NCBI RefSeq assembly: GCF_002303885.1
Contig: NZ_MRCM01000017.1
Location: 62,001-126,000 of the forward strand
DNA length: 64,000 bases
Direction of reading: 5' to 3'
Source of the DNA: Flavobacterium sp. ACN2
GTDB taxonomy: Bacteria; Bacteroidota; Bacteroidia; Flavobacteriales; Flavobacteriaceae
Shown: piece after piece, positions 52,309 to 61,295 of the stretch
Layout of the letters: each line of letters opens with the position of its first letter
Numbering within the stretch: the stretch's first letter is position 1
Translations under genes and position numbers: made by a program
Notes under the pieces: generated by a model
Told to the model about the DNA's origin: nothing
Databases searched by the model: none
The model's input: the letters and a program-made list of their open reading frames with translations, nothing else

Positions 52309-53088
52309 ATGCTTTTTCAAATAAAATCTTATCTAAGCTTTCTTTGGCATTCTAAGAACGAACATGCCGTTCATTCGCCGTTTGTTTTTAATTTACTGAC
52401 AAAATGTTTTTATGATAAGAAAACAAAACCTGAATATGCAATTCTAAAAAAATATAGAAAATCGCTTTTAGAAAATAAAAACTTCATTGAAGTAACCGAT
52501 TTTGGAGCAGGCTCCAGAGTTTTTAAATCAAATCGAAGACAAATTTCTAAAATTGCACAAACAGCAGGAATTTCGCCAAAACGAGCAGAATTGCTGTTTC
52601 GTGTTACCAATTACTTTAAGCCAGGAAATATTTTAGAAATAGGAACTTCTTTGGGTTTGGCAACTTCTGCCCTAGCTTTAGGAAACCCAAAAGCAAAAGT
52701 CGTTACTATTGAAGGCTGTCCAAATACTGCAAAAGTTGCCCAAAATCAATTGACTGAATTTGATTGTAATAATATTGAAAATGTAATTTCTGAGTTTGAA
52801 TCTTTTTTAATTTCCGAGAACATTCAAGCAACAAATTACAACCTAATATATTTTGACGGAAATCATTCTAAAAAAGCAACTCTAGGTTATTTTGACCTTT
52901 TACTACCAACGATCGACAATGATTCTGTATGGATTTTCGACGATATTCATTGGTCAGAAGACATGGAAGAAGCTTGGGAAATCATCAAAAATCATCCTCA
53001 AGTAAAAGTTACGATTGATACTTTTCAATGGGGATTTGTATTCTTTAGACGAGAACAACTGAAAGAGCATTTTATAATTCGAGCATAA
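52309..53088 (+). CDS. Class I SAM-dependent methyltransferase
   Basis: A 259-residue methyltransferase. Motif I is NILEIGTSLGLATSALAL (about 104-121), motif II VVTIEGCPNTAKVAQ and the later YFDGNHSKKATLGYFDLLLP resembles the catechol-type O-methyltransferase group (AviRb/YrrM-like). The N-terminal 70 residues (SYLSFLWHSKNEHAVHSPFV) carry conserved basic and aromatic residues of a Bacteroidota-specific subgroup. It sits 21 bases downstream of the FKBP gene and before a bidirectional terminator. Substrate unknown. Confidence 0.83.
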   Translation: MLFQIKSYLSFLWHSKNEHAVHSPFVFNLLTKCFYDKKTKPEYAILKKYRKSLLENKNFIEVTDFGAGSRVFKSNRRQISKIAQTAGISPKRAELLFRVTNYFKPGNILEIGTSLGLATSALALGNPKAKVVTIEGCPNTAKVAQNQLTEFDCNNIENVISEFESFLISENIQATNYNLIYFDGNHSKKATLGYFDLLLPTIDNDSVWIFDDIHWSEDMEEAWEIIKNHPQVKVTIDTFQWGFVFFRREQLKEHFIIRA

Positions 53089-53118
53089 AAAAAGACGATC
53101 ATTTCTGATCGTCTTTTT
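53089..53118. terminator. Bidirectional terminator (AAAAAGACGATCA stem)
   Basis: A perfect 13-bp stem (53089-53101 with 53106-53118) with loop TTTC, overlapping nothing, between the converging methyltransferase and lipoprotein genes. A- and T-rich flanks suit both directions. Confidence 0.85.
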
Positions 53119-53145
53119 CATTTTCTAATTCAAAATTTTAAAATC

Positions 53146-53805
53146 TTATTTTTTTGCGTCTTTGTTTTCTTCAGATTTAGCTCCCATTCTATTTACAGTA
53201 TACATTGGTGCAAATTTTACTTTCAAACCAGCAATTTTACGATTATCTTCAGCTGTTAAACCTTCTTTTTCAACTGTATTTTTACGGCTGTCAAGAGCTT
53301 CATACATTAATTTGATTTCATCCCAGTCTTCTCTAGAATATTTATCTTTATTATTTTCTACAGTATGAACAAACTGCTGATAAACGCTATGAATGTTTTG
53401 GGCATTAACCCAATTAAAACTCATATCATCACCAATTTTTCCTGCACCAAACAACGCATCTCTTAACTGTTGTTTCGGACTAGGAGCTGGAGGGGCAAAT
53501 TGGGCGGTCATTTCATTTTTAAATTCCTCGTACTTAATTTTACTTGCATTTATTTTTTCTGTTGCGGCAGCATTATCTTTAATATCAGCCAACGCAGCTT
53601 GCGCTTCGGTAGATCTTCTATCATATTCTGCTTCTACACTTTTCCAATTCTCTTTTAAGTCAGCAGCTGCCACATTTTTAACAGAGTCAACATAGATTAC
53701 ATAGTTCTCTACTGTTTTTTGAGCTCTTTCTTGTTTTTCATCTTTACACGATGTTAACCCTAATACTAATAAAGCAATTCCTGTAGCTATTTTGATATTT
53801 TTCAT
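53146..53805 (-). CDS. Coiled-coil lipoprotein of unknown function
   Basis: A 219-residue lipoprotein with lipobox LLVLGLTSCKDE (Cys about 20). The mature region is helical and Ala/Lys/Glu-rich, likely two long coiled coils (YVIYVDSVKNVAAADLKENW and DIKDNAAATEKINASKIKYE), with a short APPAPSPKQQL break near 130. No catalytic residues can be seen and I do not recognise a named family, though such proteins recur in Flavobacteria. The gene stands alone between a terminator and a 291-base AT-rich gap in which I see nothing definite. Confidence 0.7.
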   Translation of the reverse strand: MKNIKIATGIALLVLGLTSCKDEKQERAQKTVENYVIYVDSVKNVAAADLKENWKSVEAEYDRRSTEAQAALADIKDNAAATEKINASKIKYEEFKNEMTAQFAPPAPSPKQQLRDALFGAGKIGDDMSFNWVNAQNIHSVYQQFVHTVENNKDKYSREDWDEIKLMYEALDSRKNTVEKEGLTAEDNRKIAGLKVKFAPMYTVNRMGAKSEENKDAKK

Positions 53806-54096
53806 AATCTTGATTATTTAATTAATTGATTAATCAAATTTACCAAACGCTTTTCTTAATAAATTACATTATTATCATGTTTTTAAAATTAAAAACATCT
53901 TAAAACTATAAAAAACACAAAACAATGATAATATTGCAAAATATTTTAAAAAAGATATAACATTATTCTCTTTTAAAAATATATTATATAAAAACGTATT
54001 TACGAAAGAGGTTTTGTAACAAAAACCAATTCTGAACTACTTATCCTTTTTATTGAAAAGTGTTTTGTACTTTTAAATCCAAAATTGTAAAAAAAA

Positions 54097-54789
54097 ATGG
54101 CTGAACCATTAATTAAAATAACCGACATCAAACGAAATTTTACTTTAGGAAATGAAATCGTTTATGTTTTAAAAGGAATAGATCTAGAAATACAAAAAGG
54201 CGAATACGTTGCTTTAATGGGACCTTCCGGATCAGGAAAATCTACATTAATGAATTTATTAGGCTGTTTAGACACTCCAACTTCAGGTCGTTATATTTTA
54301 AATGGAAAAGATGTAAGCAAAATGAAAGATGATGAACTGGCAGAAATCAGAAATAAAGAAATTGGTTTCGTGTTTCAGACTTTCAATCTTTTGCCAAGAA
54401 CTACGGCTTTAGATAATGTTGCCTTACCCATGATTTATGCTGGTTACGGAAAATCTGAAAGAATTGCTCGTGCCACAGAAGTTTTAAAACAGGTTAATCT
54501 TGCCGACAGAATGGATCACCAGCCAAACCAGCTTTCTGGAGGACAGCGTCAGCGTGTTGCGGTTGCAAGAGCATTAGTCAACAGACCCTCTATTATTCTA
54601 GCCGATGAGCCAACTGGAAACTTAGACAGTAAAACCTCTGTAGAAATTATGAAGCTTTTTGGAGATATTCATGCACAAGGAAATACTGTAATACTAGTAA
54701 CTCACGAAGAAGATATTGCCGCTTATGCACATAGAATTATTCGTTTGCGAGATGGTCTAATTGAAAGCGACACGAGAAAAACTGTTTAA
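54097..54789 (+). CDS. ABC transporter ATP-binding protein (LolD/MacB-type)
   Basis: A 230-residue ATPase. Walker A is MGPSGSGKSTLMNLLGCLDT (about 40-59), signature LSGGQRQRVAVARAL (about 147), Walker B ILADEPTGNLDSKT, and the H-loop is in VTHEEDIAAYA. QTFNLLPRTTALDNVALPMI identifies the LolD/MacB/FtsE subclass, which drives extrusion of lipoproteins or macrolides with an FtsX-like permease. No permease gene is next to it, so the partner must lie elsewhere. Confidence 0.93.
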   Translation: MAEPLIKITDIKRNFTLGNEIVYVLKGIDLEIQKGEYVALMGPSGSGKSTLMNLLGCLDTPTSGRYILNGKDVSKMKDDELAEIRNKEIGFVFQTFNLLPRTTALDNVALPMIYAGYGKSERIARATEVLKQVNLADRMDHQPNQLSGGQRQRVAVARALVNRPSIILADEPTGNLDSKTSVEIMKLFGDIHAQGNTVILVTHEEDIAAYAHRIIRLRDGLIESDTRKTV

Positions 54790-54895
54790 TCGTTTATTTG
54801 GTTAATCGTTTAATCGGAAAAAAACTTATAATTTCAGTTCAATCCAGATAAATTCTAGGGATAGAATCTAGAAAAATAAGCTCAAAGAAGAGAAA

Positions 54896-54923
54896 ACTTA
54901 GCATCTCAGAACCTTAGCATCTT
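54896..54923. repeat. Octamer array (CTTAGCATCTCAGAAC)
   Basis: About four 8-base units just before the pduO-type start, same family as 12498 and 39347. Confidence 0.65.
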
Positions 54924-54931
54924 TAAAAAAA

Positions 54932-55501
54932 ATGAAAGTATATACCAAAACAGGCGATAAAGGAACAACGGCTCTTTTTGGAGGAACGCGTGTACCAAAA
55001 GACCATATTAGAATTGACAGTTATGGAACTGTTGACGAATTGAATTCTTATATCGGATTGATTCGCGATCAGGAAATGGATTCTCATTATAAAACTATTT
55101 TAATCGAAATTCAAGACCGCCTTTTTACTGTTGGTGCCATTTTGGCAACTCCACAAGAAAAAGAAGTTTTGAAAAACGGGAAACTTCGTTTAGAAAATCT
55201 CGGCATAATTGATTCGGATATCGAATTACTGGAAAACGAAATAGATAAAATGGATGAAAGCCTTCCGCCAATGACTCATTTTGTTTTACCAGGCGGCCAT
55301 CCTACCGTGTCACATTGTCATATAGCGCGCTGTATTTGTCGTCGCGCAGAACGTTTAGCAGTGCATTTAAGCCATAATGAACACGTTCCTGAAATAGCAA
55401 TCACGTACTTAAACCGACTTTCTGACTACCTTTTTGTCTTGGCACGAAAGTTGTCCTCAGACTTAAAAGCGGAGGAAGTGAAATGGATACCCAGAAAATG
55501 A
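54932..55501 (+). CDS. PduO-type cob(I)alamin adenosyltransferase
   Basis: A 189-residue enzyme that makes adenosylcobalamin from cob(I)alamin and ATP. MKVYTKTGDKGTTALFGGTR is the ATP-binding start, RIDSYGTVDELNSYIG follows, and HIARCICRRAERLAVHLS is the cobalamin-side helix. The length is normal. It points to B12 use; a B12-binding radical SAM gene is at 22044. No cobalamin riboswitch was recognised in front of it. It has an 8-base repeat array immediately upstream. Confidence 0.94.
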   Translation: MKVYTKTGDKGTTALFGGTRVPKDHIRIDSYGTVDELNSYIGLIRDQEMDSHYKTILIEIQDRLFTVGAILATPQEKEVLKNGKLRLENLGIIDSDIELLENEIDKMDESLPPMTHFVLPGGHPTVSHCHIARCICRRAERLAVHLSHNEHVPEIAITYLNRLSDYLFVLARKLSSDLKAEEVKWIPRK

Positions 55502-55763
55502 ATTTTCTGAAAATTCCAAATTTTTGAAATCCCAAATTCCAAGAGAAAAATTTAAATTCTTTTGAATTTATAAAAAACAAAAAAAGCCTTCCAACATTGG
55601 GATTTGGAATTTAAATATTGGTTTTTAAACTTCTTTTTTGAAGTTTGGAATTTAAAAATTGGAATTTAATAATCGACGTTCTTAAATTTTATTAAAATAA
55701 ATCAAAATTTACTTGTCTTTTTCAGTAAAAAATTTATTTTTGCACAAACTAAACAGATAACAG
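55502..55763. repeat. AATTCCAAATTT-type low-complexity repeats
   Basis: Interrupted repeats of TTCCAAATTT and the complement AAATTTGGAATT-type words form a large imperfect inverted repeat between pduO and the DUF2795 gene. The promoter of the latter lies at its 3' edge. Confidence 0.6.
55713..55742 (+). promoter_or_regulatory. Promoter of the DUF2795 gene
   Basis: TTG (55713-55715) and TATTTTTG (55735-55742) separated by 19 bases, the textbook Bacteroidota spacing. The ATG follows 21 bases after. Confidence 0.75.
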
Positions 55764-55985
55764 ATGTATTGGACATTAGAATTAGCATCTTATTTAAGTG
55801 ATGCGCCATGGCCTGCTAACAAAGATGAACTTATAGACTACGCTATCAGAGCAGGTGCTCCATTAGAAGTAGTAGAAAACCTTCAATCAATCGAAGACGA
55901 AGGTGAGATATATGAATCAATGGAAGAAATTTGGCCTGATTATCCAACAGACGAAGATTATCTTTGGAATGAGGATGAATATTAA
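55764..55985 (+). CDS. DUF2795-like acidic protein
   Basis: A 73-residue very acidic protein: MYWTLELASYLSDAPWPANK, then DELIDYAIRAGAPLEVVENL and an acidic tail EDEGEIYESMEEIW. The middle part, with a helix-turn-helix-like fold, matches DUF2795. It is conserved in Bacteroidota in front of secA, as here, 87 bases away but with a terminator between. Function unknown; it has a strong canonical promoter. Confidence 0.85.
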   Translation: MYWTLELASYLSDAPWPANKDELIDYAIRAGAPLEVVENLQSIEDEGEIYESMEEIWPDYPTDEDYLWNEDEY

Positions 55986-56000
55986 AAAATAAACCAAAGG

Positions 56001-56032
56001 AAAAAGTCTCTCATCATAGAGACTTTTTTTTT
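56001..56032 (+). terminator. Terminator between DUF2795 and secA
   Basis: An 11-bp stem (56001-56011 with 56018-56028, AAAAAGTCTCT arm), loop CATCAT, then a T run. It suggests secA is read from its own promoter or by read-through. Confidence 0.82.
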
Positions 56033-56072
56033 GGTTCAAATACATATATATAATAAAGAAATACAATAAATC

Positions 56073-59000
56073 ATGAGTTTCATAAACAGTATTATTAAAG
56101 TCTTTGTCGGCGATAAGTCGCAGAAAGATGTCAAAGCTTTACAACCTTACTTAAACAAAATTAAAACATTCGAAGCTCCTTTAATGAGTCTATCAAACGA
56201 CGAGTTAAGAGGAAGAACCGTTTATTTTAAAGACAGAATAAAAGAAGCTAGAGCTGATAAAGATGCTAAAATTGCTTCGCTTAAAGCAGAAGTAGAAAAC
56301 ATCGAAGACATCGATAAAAGAGAAGACATTTATGATGCAATAGATGCTCTTGAAAAAGAGGCTTATGAAATCTCTGAAAAAACTTTATTGGAAATTCTTC
56401 CAGAAGCGTTTTCTGTAGTAAAAGAAACGGCTCGTCGTTTTAAAGAGAACTCTCATATTGAAGTTACTGCAACTCCAAAAGACCGCGAATTCTCAGCAAC
56501 AAAATCATACATTACTATTGATGGCGAAAAAGCGATCTGGGCAAACAAATGGAATGCTGCTGGAAAAGACATCACTTGGGACATGATTCACTATGATGTT
56601 CAGTTAATTGGTGGTATGGTATTACACGAAGGTAAAGTTGCTGAAATGCAAACGGGAGAAGGTAAAACTTTGGTTGCTACTCTTCCACTTTATTTAAATG
56701 CTTTGACTGGAAATGGAGTTCACTTAGTAACAGTGAATGACTACTTGGCAAAACGTGATAGTACTTGGAAAGCTCCTTTATTCGAATTCCACGGTTTATC
56801 TGTTGATTGTATCGATAATCACCAGCCAAGTACAGAGCAAAGAAAAAAAGCTTACGATGCTGATATTACTTACGGAACTAACAATGAGTTTGGTTTTGAT
56901 TACTTAAGAGATAATATGGCGCACTCTCCAAGCGATTTAGTGCAGAGAAAACACAATTTTGCAATTGTCGACGAGGTTGACTCTGTATTAATTGATGATG
57001 CTAGAACACCTCTTATTATCTCTGGACCAGTTCCTCAAGGAGATCGTCACGAATTCAACGAATTGAAACCAAAAATCGAAAACTTAGTTGCACAACAACG
57101 TCAGTTAGCGAATGGTTTCTTGGCTGAAGCTAAAAAATTAATTAAAGAAGGTAATACTAAAGATGGAGGTTTCCAATTATTAAGAGCTTACAGAAGTTTA
57201 CCTAAAAATAAAGCATTAATTAAATTTTTAAGTGAAGAAGGAATTAAACAATTGCTTCAAAAAACTGAAAATCAATACATGCAAGATAACAATCGCGAAA
57301 TGCACAAAGTAGACGAAGCTTTGTATTTTGTGATTGAAGAGAAAAACAATCAAGTAGAATTAACAGACAATGGTATTAAATACCTTTCTGGAGATACTGA
57401 TGCAGATTTCTTCGTTTTACCAGACATTGGAACAGAAATCGCTGCAATTGAAAAACAAAAATTAGATAAAGACGCTGAAGCTGAAGCCAAAGAAAGATTA
57501 TTCCAAGATTTTGGAGTAAAAAGCGAGCGTATTCATACTCTTACTCAGCTTTTAAAAGCATATGCTTTATTTGAAAAAGATGTAGAGTACGTTATCATGG
57601 ACAACAAAATTATGATTGTCGATGAGCAAACAGGTCGTATCATGGACGGGCGTCGTTATTCAGACGGTCTTCACCAAGCGATCGAAGCAAAAGAAAACGT
57701 AAAAATCGAAGCTGCAACTCAAACTTTTGCAACTGTTACATTACAGAATTACTTCAGAATGTACAACAAACTGGCTGGTATGACTGGTACAGCTGTTACA
57801 GAAGCAGGAGAGTTATGGCAGATTTATAAATTGGATGTTGTTGAAATTCCAACAAACCGTGGAATTGCAAGAATTGACAAGGAAGATTATATCTACAAAA
57901 CAACACGTGAGAAATTCAACGCTGTAATCGAAGATGTTACTGAACTATCTCAAGCTGGAAGACCAGTATTAATAGGAACAACTTCTGTAGAGATTTCAGA
58001 ATTATTAAGCCGTATGCTTAAAATGAGAGGAATCACACACAACGTATTGAACGCTAAAATGCACAAGCAAGAGGCACAAATCGTTGAAGAAGCGGGTAAA
58101 GCTGGAGTTGTAACTATTGCAACAAACATGGCTGGTCGTGGTACCGATATTAAATTATCTCCAGAAGTAAAAGCTGCAGGAGGTTTAGCAATTGTTGGTA
58201 CAGAGCGTCATGATTCTCGTCGTGTAGACAGACAGTTACGTGGTCGTTCTGGTCGTCAAGGAGATCCAGGAAGTTCTCAATTCTATGTTTCTCTTGAAGA
58301 CAACTTAATGCGTTTATTCGGTTCTGAAAGAGTTGCGAAAGTAATGGACAGAATGGGATTGAAAGAAGGTGAAGTTATTCAGCATTCTATGATGACTAAA
58401 TCTATCGAACGTGCTCAGAAAAAAGTAGAAGAAAACAACTTTGGTGTTCGTAAACGTTTATTAGAATATGATGACGTAATGAACTCTCAACGTGAAGTAG
58501 TTTACAAACGTCGTCGTCACGCATTGTTCGGAGAGCGTTTGAAACTGGATATCGCGAATATGCTTTACGATACTTGCGAATTAATCGTAAGCAACAGTAA
58601 AGTAACAAATGATTTTAAAGGATATGAGTTTGATTTAATTCGTTATTTCGGAATCACTTCTCCAATCTCTGAAGCAGATTTCTTAAAATTATCTGATATT
58701 GAAGTTACTGGAAAAGTGTACAAAGAAGCTTTAGCTTTCTATACTGAAAAAACAGAAAGAAGCGCTAGAGAAGCTTTCCCAATTATCAAAGGAGTTTACG
58801 AAGAGCCAAACAATCATTTTGAAAGAATCGTAGTTCCATTTACAGACGGAATCAAAACTTTGAATGTGGTAACTGACTTGAAAAAAGCTTATGATAGCCA
58901 AGGTGCTCAATTAATTGCTGATTTCGAGAAAAACATCACACTTTCTATTGTGGATGAAGCTTGGAAAAAACACTTACGTAAAATGGACGAATTGAAACAA

Positions 59001-59417
59001 TCTGTTCAATTGGCTGTTCACGAACAAAAAGATCCATTGCTTATTTACAAATTAGAAGCTTTCAACTTGTTTAGAGGAATGTTGGATAACGTTAACAAAG
59101 AAGTTATTTCATTCTTATTCAAAGGTGATTTACCAGCTCAAAACGCTCCTGAAATTCACGAAGCAAGAGAAGTCGCTCGTCCAAAAGAAAATTTACAATT
59201 AAGTAAAGACGAAATCCCAAATAGCGAAAGCATCAACCGTGAAGCTGGAGAAACTCAACAACGTCAAGTTACAGAAACTATCGTTAGAGATATGCCAAAA
59301 ATCAACAGAAATGATACGGTTGTAGTTCAAGAAGTTGCTACTGGTAAAACAGAAACAATGAAGTACAAAAAAGCTGAAGCTTTAATAGCAGCTGGAACTT
59401 GGGTTTTAATTAACTAA
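56073..59417 (+). CDS. secA: Preprotein translocase ATPase SecA
   Basis: A 1114-residue motor that pushes unfolded proteins through SecYEG. Walker A EMQTGEGKTLVATLPLYLNA (about 189-208), DEVDSVLIDDARTPLIISGP (DEAD-type box and preprotein crosslinking region), and ATNMAGRGTDIKL plus RQLRGRSGRQGDPGSSQFY (NBD2) are intact. About 200 residues longer than E. coli SecA; the extra block lies about 320-470 (NELKPKIENLVAQQRQLANG to DKDAEAEAKERLFQDF), a known Bacteroidota feature. The C-terminus has no zinc-binding Cys motif and ends KKAEALIAAGTWVLIN. A strong terminator follows. Confidence 0.97.
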   Translation: MSFINSIIKVFVGDKSQKDVKALQPYLNKIKTFEAPLMSLSNDELRGRTVYFKDRIKEARADKDAKIASLKAEVENIEDIDKREDIYDAIDALEKEAYEISEKTLLEILPEAFSVVKETARRFKENSHIEVTATPKDREFSATKSYITIDGEKAIWANKWNAAGKDITWDMIHYDVQLIGGMVLHEGKVAEMQTGEGKTLVATLPLYLNALTGNGVHLVTVNDYLAKRDSTWKAPLFEFHGLSVDCIDNHQPSTEQRKKAYDADITYGTNNEFGFDYLRDNMAHSPSDLVQRKHNFAIVDEVDSVLIDDARTPLIISGPVPQGDRHEFNELKPKIENLVAQQRQLANGFLAEAKKLIKEGNTKDGGFQLLRAYRSLPKNKALIKFLSEEGIKQLLQKTENQYMQDNNREMHKVDEALYFVIEEKNNQVELTDNGIKYLSGDTDADFFVLPDIGTEIAAIEKQKLDKDAEAEAKERLFQDFGVKSERIHTLTQLLKAYALFEKDVEYVIMDNKIMIVDEQTGRIMDGRRYSDGLHQAIEAKENVKIEAATQTFATVTLQNYFRMYNKLAGMTGTAVTEAGELWQIYKLDVVEIPTNRGIARIDKEDYIYKTTREKFNAVIEDVTELSQAGRPVLIGTTSVEISELLSRMLKMRGITHNVLNAKMHKQEAQIVEEAGKAGVVTIATNMAGRGTDIKLSPEVKAAGGLAIVGTERHDSRRVDRQLRGRSGRQGDPGSSQFYVSLEDNLMRLFGSERVAKVMDRMGLKEGEVIQHSMMTKSIERAQKKVEENNFGVRKRLLEYDDVMNSQREVVYKRRRHALFGERLKLDIANMLYDTCELIVSNSKVTNDFKGYEFDLIRYFGITSPISEADFLKLSDIEVTGKVYKEALAFYTEKTERSAREAFPIIKGVYEEPNNHFERIVVPFTDGIKTLNVVTDLKKAYDSQGAQLIADFEKNITLSIVDEAWKKHLRKMDELKQSVQLAVHEQKDPLLIYKLEAFNLFRGMLDNVNKEVISFLFKGDLPAQNAPEIHEAREVARPKENLQLSKDEIPNSESINREAGETQQRQVTETIVRDMPKINRNDTVVVQEVATGKTETMKYKKAEALIAAGTWVLIN

Positions 59418-59480
59418 TAATATTTTAAGTATTCAGTCGCAGGCACAGTTTACAGTATAGGCTGATACTTATAAATTCCA

Positions 59481-59520
59481 TAAAAAAAGACCGATAGTTT
59501 CAACTATCGGTCTTTTTTTA
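59481..59520 (+). terminator. secA terminator
   Basis: A 19-bp stem (59481-59499 with 59502-59520) with GACCGATAGTT arm, a 2-base loop and T run, 64 bases after the secA stop. Nearly symmetrical, so it may also stop transcripts from the opposite strand. Confidence 0.85.
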
Positions 59521-59596
59521 TGGAAAATTATCTTTATTTCCAATTCACTCCCTCGTCCTAAAACTGAGACTGAGACTGATCACTAAATACTGAACA

Positions 59597-60262
59597 CTAA
59601 TCCCTCGGGTTATCCTGATAATAACGTTCTTCAATTCGTTTTATATCTTTGATAGAGTTTTTCGCCCAAAGTAAGCGTTTTACTAAAATTTCTTCCTCTG
59701 TCAATTTCCAATTAATATCAGATCTGCGAAGTCTATTGGTTAAACTTTGAATGATAATGGCAGCCGACACAGAAATATTTAAACTTTCTGTAAAACCAAC
59801 CATAGGTATTTTTAAGAAACCATCGGCGTTGTCCATAATTTCTTGTGACAATCCTTCTTTTTCTGTTCCAAAGAATAAAGCACTTGGTTTTGTAATATCG
59901 AAATCTTCCAACATGCAATCTTTCTCGTGCGGAGTAGTCGCAATAATTTGATATCCTTTACTTTTTAAATCGGAAAGGCATCCTGAAACCGAATCAAATC
60001 GATTGATGTCAACCCATTTTTGCGCACCCAAAGCAATTTCTTTGTCGATTCTTTTTCCAAAACGCTGTTCAATTACATTTAATTCCTGAATTCCAAAAAC
60101 TTCACAGCTTCGCATTACTGCGCTTGTATTGTGCATTTGATAAACATCTTCTACTGCAACTGTAAAATGCTTTGTTCTATTTTCTAGTACTTTTAAAAAA
60201 TTAGCTTTTCTGTTTTCTGTCAATATATTTTCTAAGAATGCGAGGTAATCTAAATCAATCAT
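59597..60262 (-). CDS. TrmH/SpoU-type RNA 2'-O-methyltransferase
   Basis: A 221-residue SPOUT-fold RNA methyltransferase. Motif 1 is DVYQMHNTSAVMRSCEVFGI (about 37-56), motif 2 FFGTEKEGLSQEIMDNAD (about 130-147) and motif 3 IPMVGFTESLNISVSAAI (about 152-169), the knotted SAM-binding site. The C-terminal helix (about 185-221) fits TrmH, which methylates G18 of tRNA, but the assignment between TrmH and RlmB-like enzymes is by similarity only. It is a single gene between secA and the sulfation module. Confidence 0.9.
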   Translation of the reverse strand: MIDLDYLAFLENILTENRKANFLKVLENRTKHFTVAVEDVYQMHNTSAVMRSCEVFGIQELNVIEQRFGKRIDKEIALGAQKWVDINRFDSVSGCLSDLKSKGYQIIATTPHEKDCMLEDFDITKPSALFFGTEKEGLSQEIMDNADGFLKIPMVGFTESLNISVSAAIIIQSLTNRLRRSDINWKLTEEEILVKRLLWAKNSIKDIKRIEERYYQDNPRD

Positions 60263-60322
60263 TTTATTTATGTTTGGCGCAAAAATAATAAATAAAAGAG
60301 AAAGAAGACTTCACCTTATTTT

Positions 60323-61291
60323 TCAGCCTGTCAAATCTGCAATAAAATTGACATTAAGTTTTTCGTGCAAAGCATGAAGCTGAGCCAAATTCACAGACAA
60401 AATATCGTCTTTATATGAATCTCCCGTAAAAACTGCTTGTTCATTTTTAGAATGTTTTTTAAGACGTTCCAGCATAGCGTTCAATTCACTTTCAGAAAAA
60501 TCAACATTAATAAAAGCTATGAATCGCTCTATTACATTCTTCATTCCATCATTGTAATTAAGCATTATTATATTTTGGTCTCTTTCGTAAAAATCTAGAA
60601 AACTTTGAAAATACTTCTCTAAAACCAAAACTTGATATTGCTGAAAACTTACTTCTTCAACTTCTTTAGAAGTGATTCCGAAAACACTTGAAGGAATTAA
60701 ATTTGGAATCATGTGCATGCCTGCCATTTTTTGATGCGATCTCAAAACTTCTCCTGGATTTCGGTACAATAATGCAAACGGAATTTCAGGAAAAACAGAT
60801 CTTAAATAAGAAGCTTTAAAAATACTCCAAGCATCTAGTTTTATAATCAAATGTTTTTGTTCAGAAAATCTTTTTTGCCCTAAGAATCTCAAAACCGATT
60901 TCAGCAAAGTGGTTTTCATGGCGGAATCAAAAGCATTACTTCTTAAAATCTGATCGATGATAGGAGCTTCAGAAACCATTATATTTTCAGATGAAGTGGC
61001 AAGAGACTGACTCAACATGGTAGATCCGCATCTTGACACATGAAAAACCAATCCTTTTAATTCTACAAAATCGAGTTCTTTAGACCAGTCAATAATATTC
61101 TCTGCTGTACTTATTAATTTAAATGATTTTGAATTGTAGTCATGGCTTTGGCATTTTACAATGGTTTCTTCAAAAAAAGGTTCTGCAAATGGTATATCAG
61201 CAAAATAAGTCCATTCGAAATAAACCTCATTATCTTTTTCGATCAATTTAATCGGAATCCAATTTGAAATAAAATCTTTTACCTTTTCCAT
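60323..61291 (-). CDS. PAPS-dependent sulfotransferase
   Basis: A 322-residue cytoplasmic sulfotransferase. The 5'-phosphosulfate-binding loop is LVFHVSRCGSTMLSQSLATS (about 80-99), with catalytic-side residues and FALLYRNPGEVLRSHQKMAG (about 172-191) forming the 3'-phosphate-binding part. It takes sulfate from PAPS and puts it on a hydroxyl acceptor. It is the last gene of a tight three-gene unit with 4-base gaps, behind an Asp/Asn hydroxylase-like gene and APS kinase, which would supply PAPS. Acceptor unknown; a hydroxylated product of its neighbour is an attractive guess. Confidence 0.86.
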   Translation of the reverse strand: MEKVKDFISNWIPIKLIEKDNEVYFEWTYFADIPFAEPFFEETIVKCQSHDYNSKSFKLISTAENIIDWSKELDFVELKGLVFHVSRCGSTMLSQSLATSSENIMVSEAPIIDQILRSNAFDSAMKTTLLKSVLRFLGQKRFSEQKHLIIKLDAWSIFKASYLRSVFPEIPFALLYRNPGEVLRSHQKMAGMHMIPNLIPSSVFGITSKEVEEVSFQQYQVLVLEKYFQSFLDFYERDQNIIMLNYNDGMKNVIERFIAFINVDFSESELNAMLERLKKHSKNEQAVFTGDSYKDDILSVNLAQLHALHEKLNVNFIADLTG

Positions 61292-61295
61292 TTTA

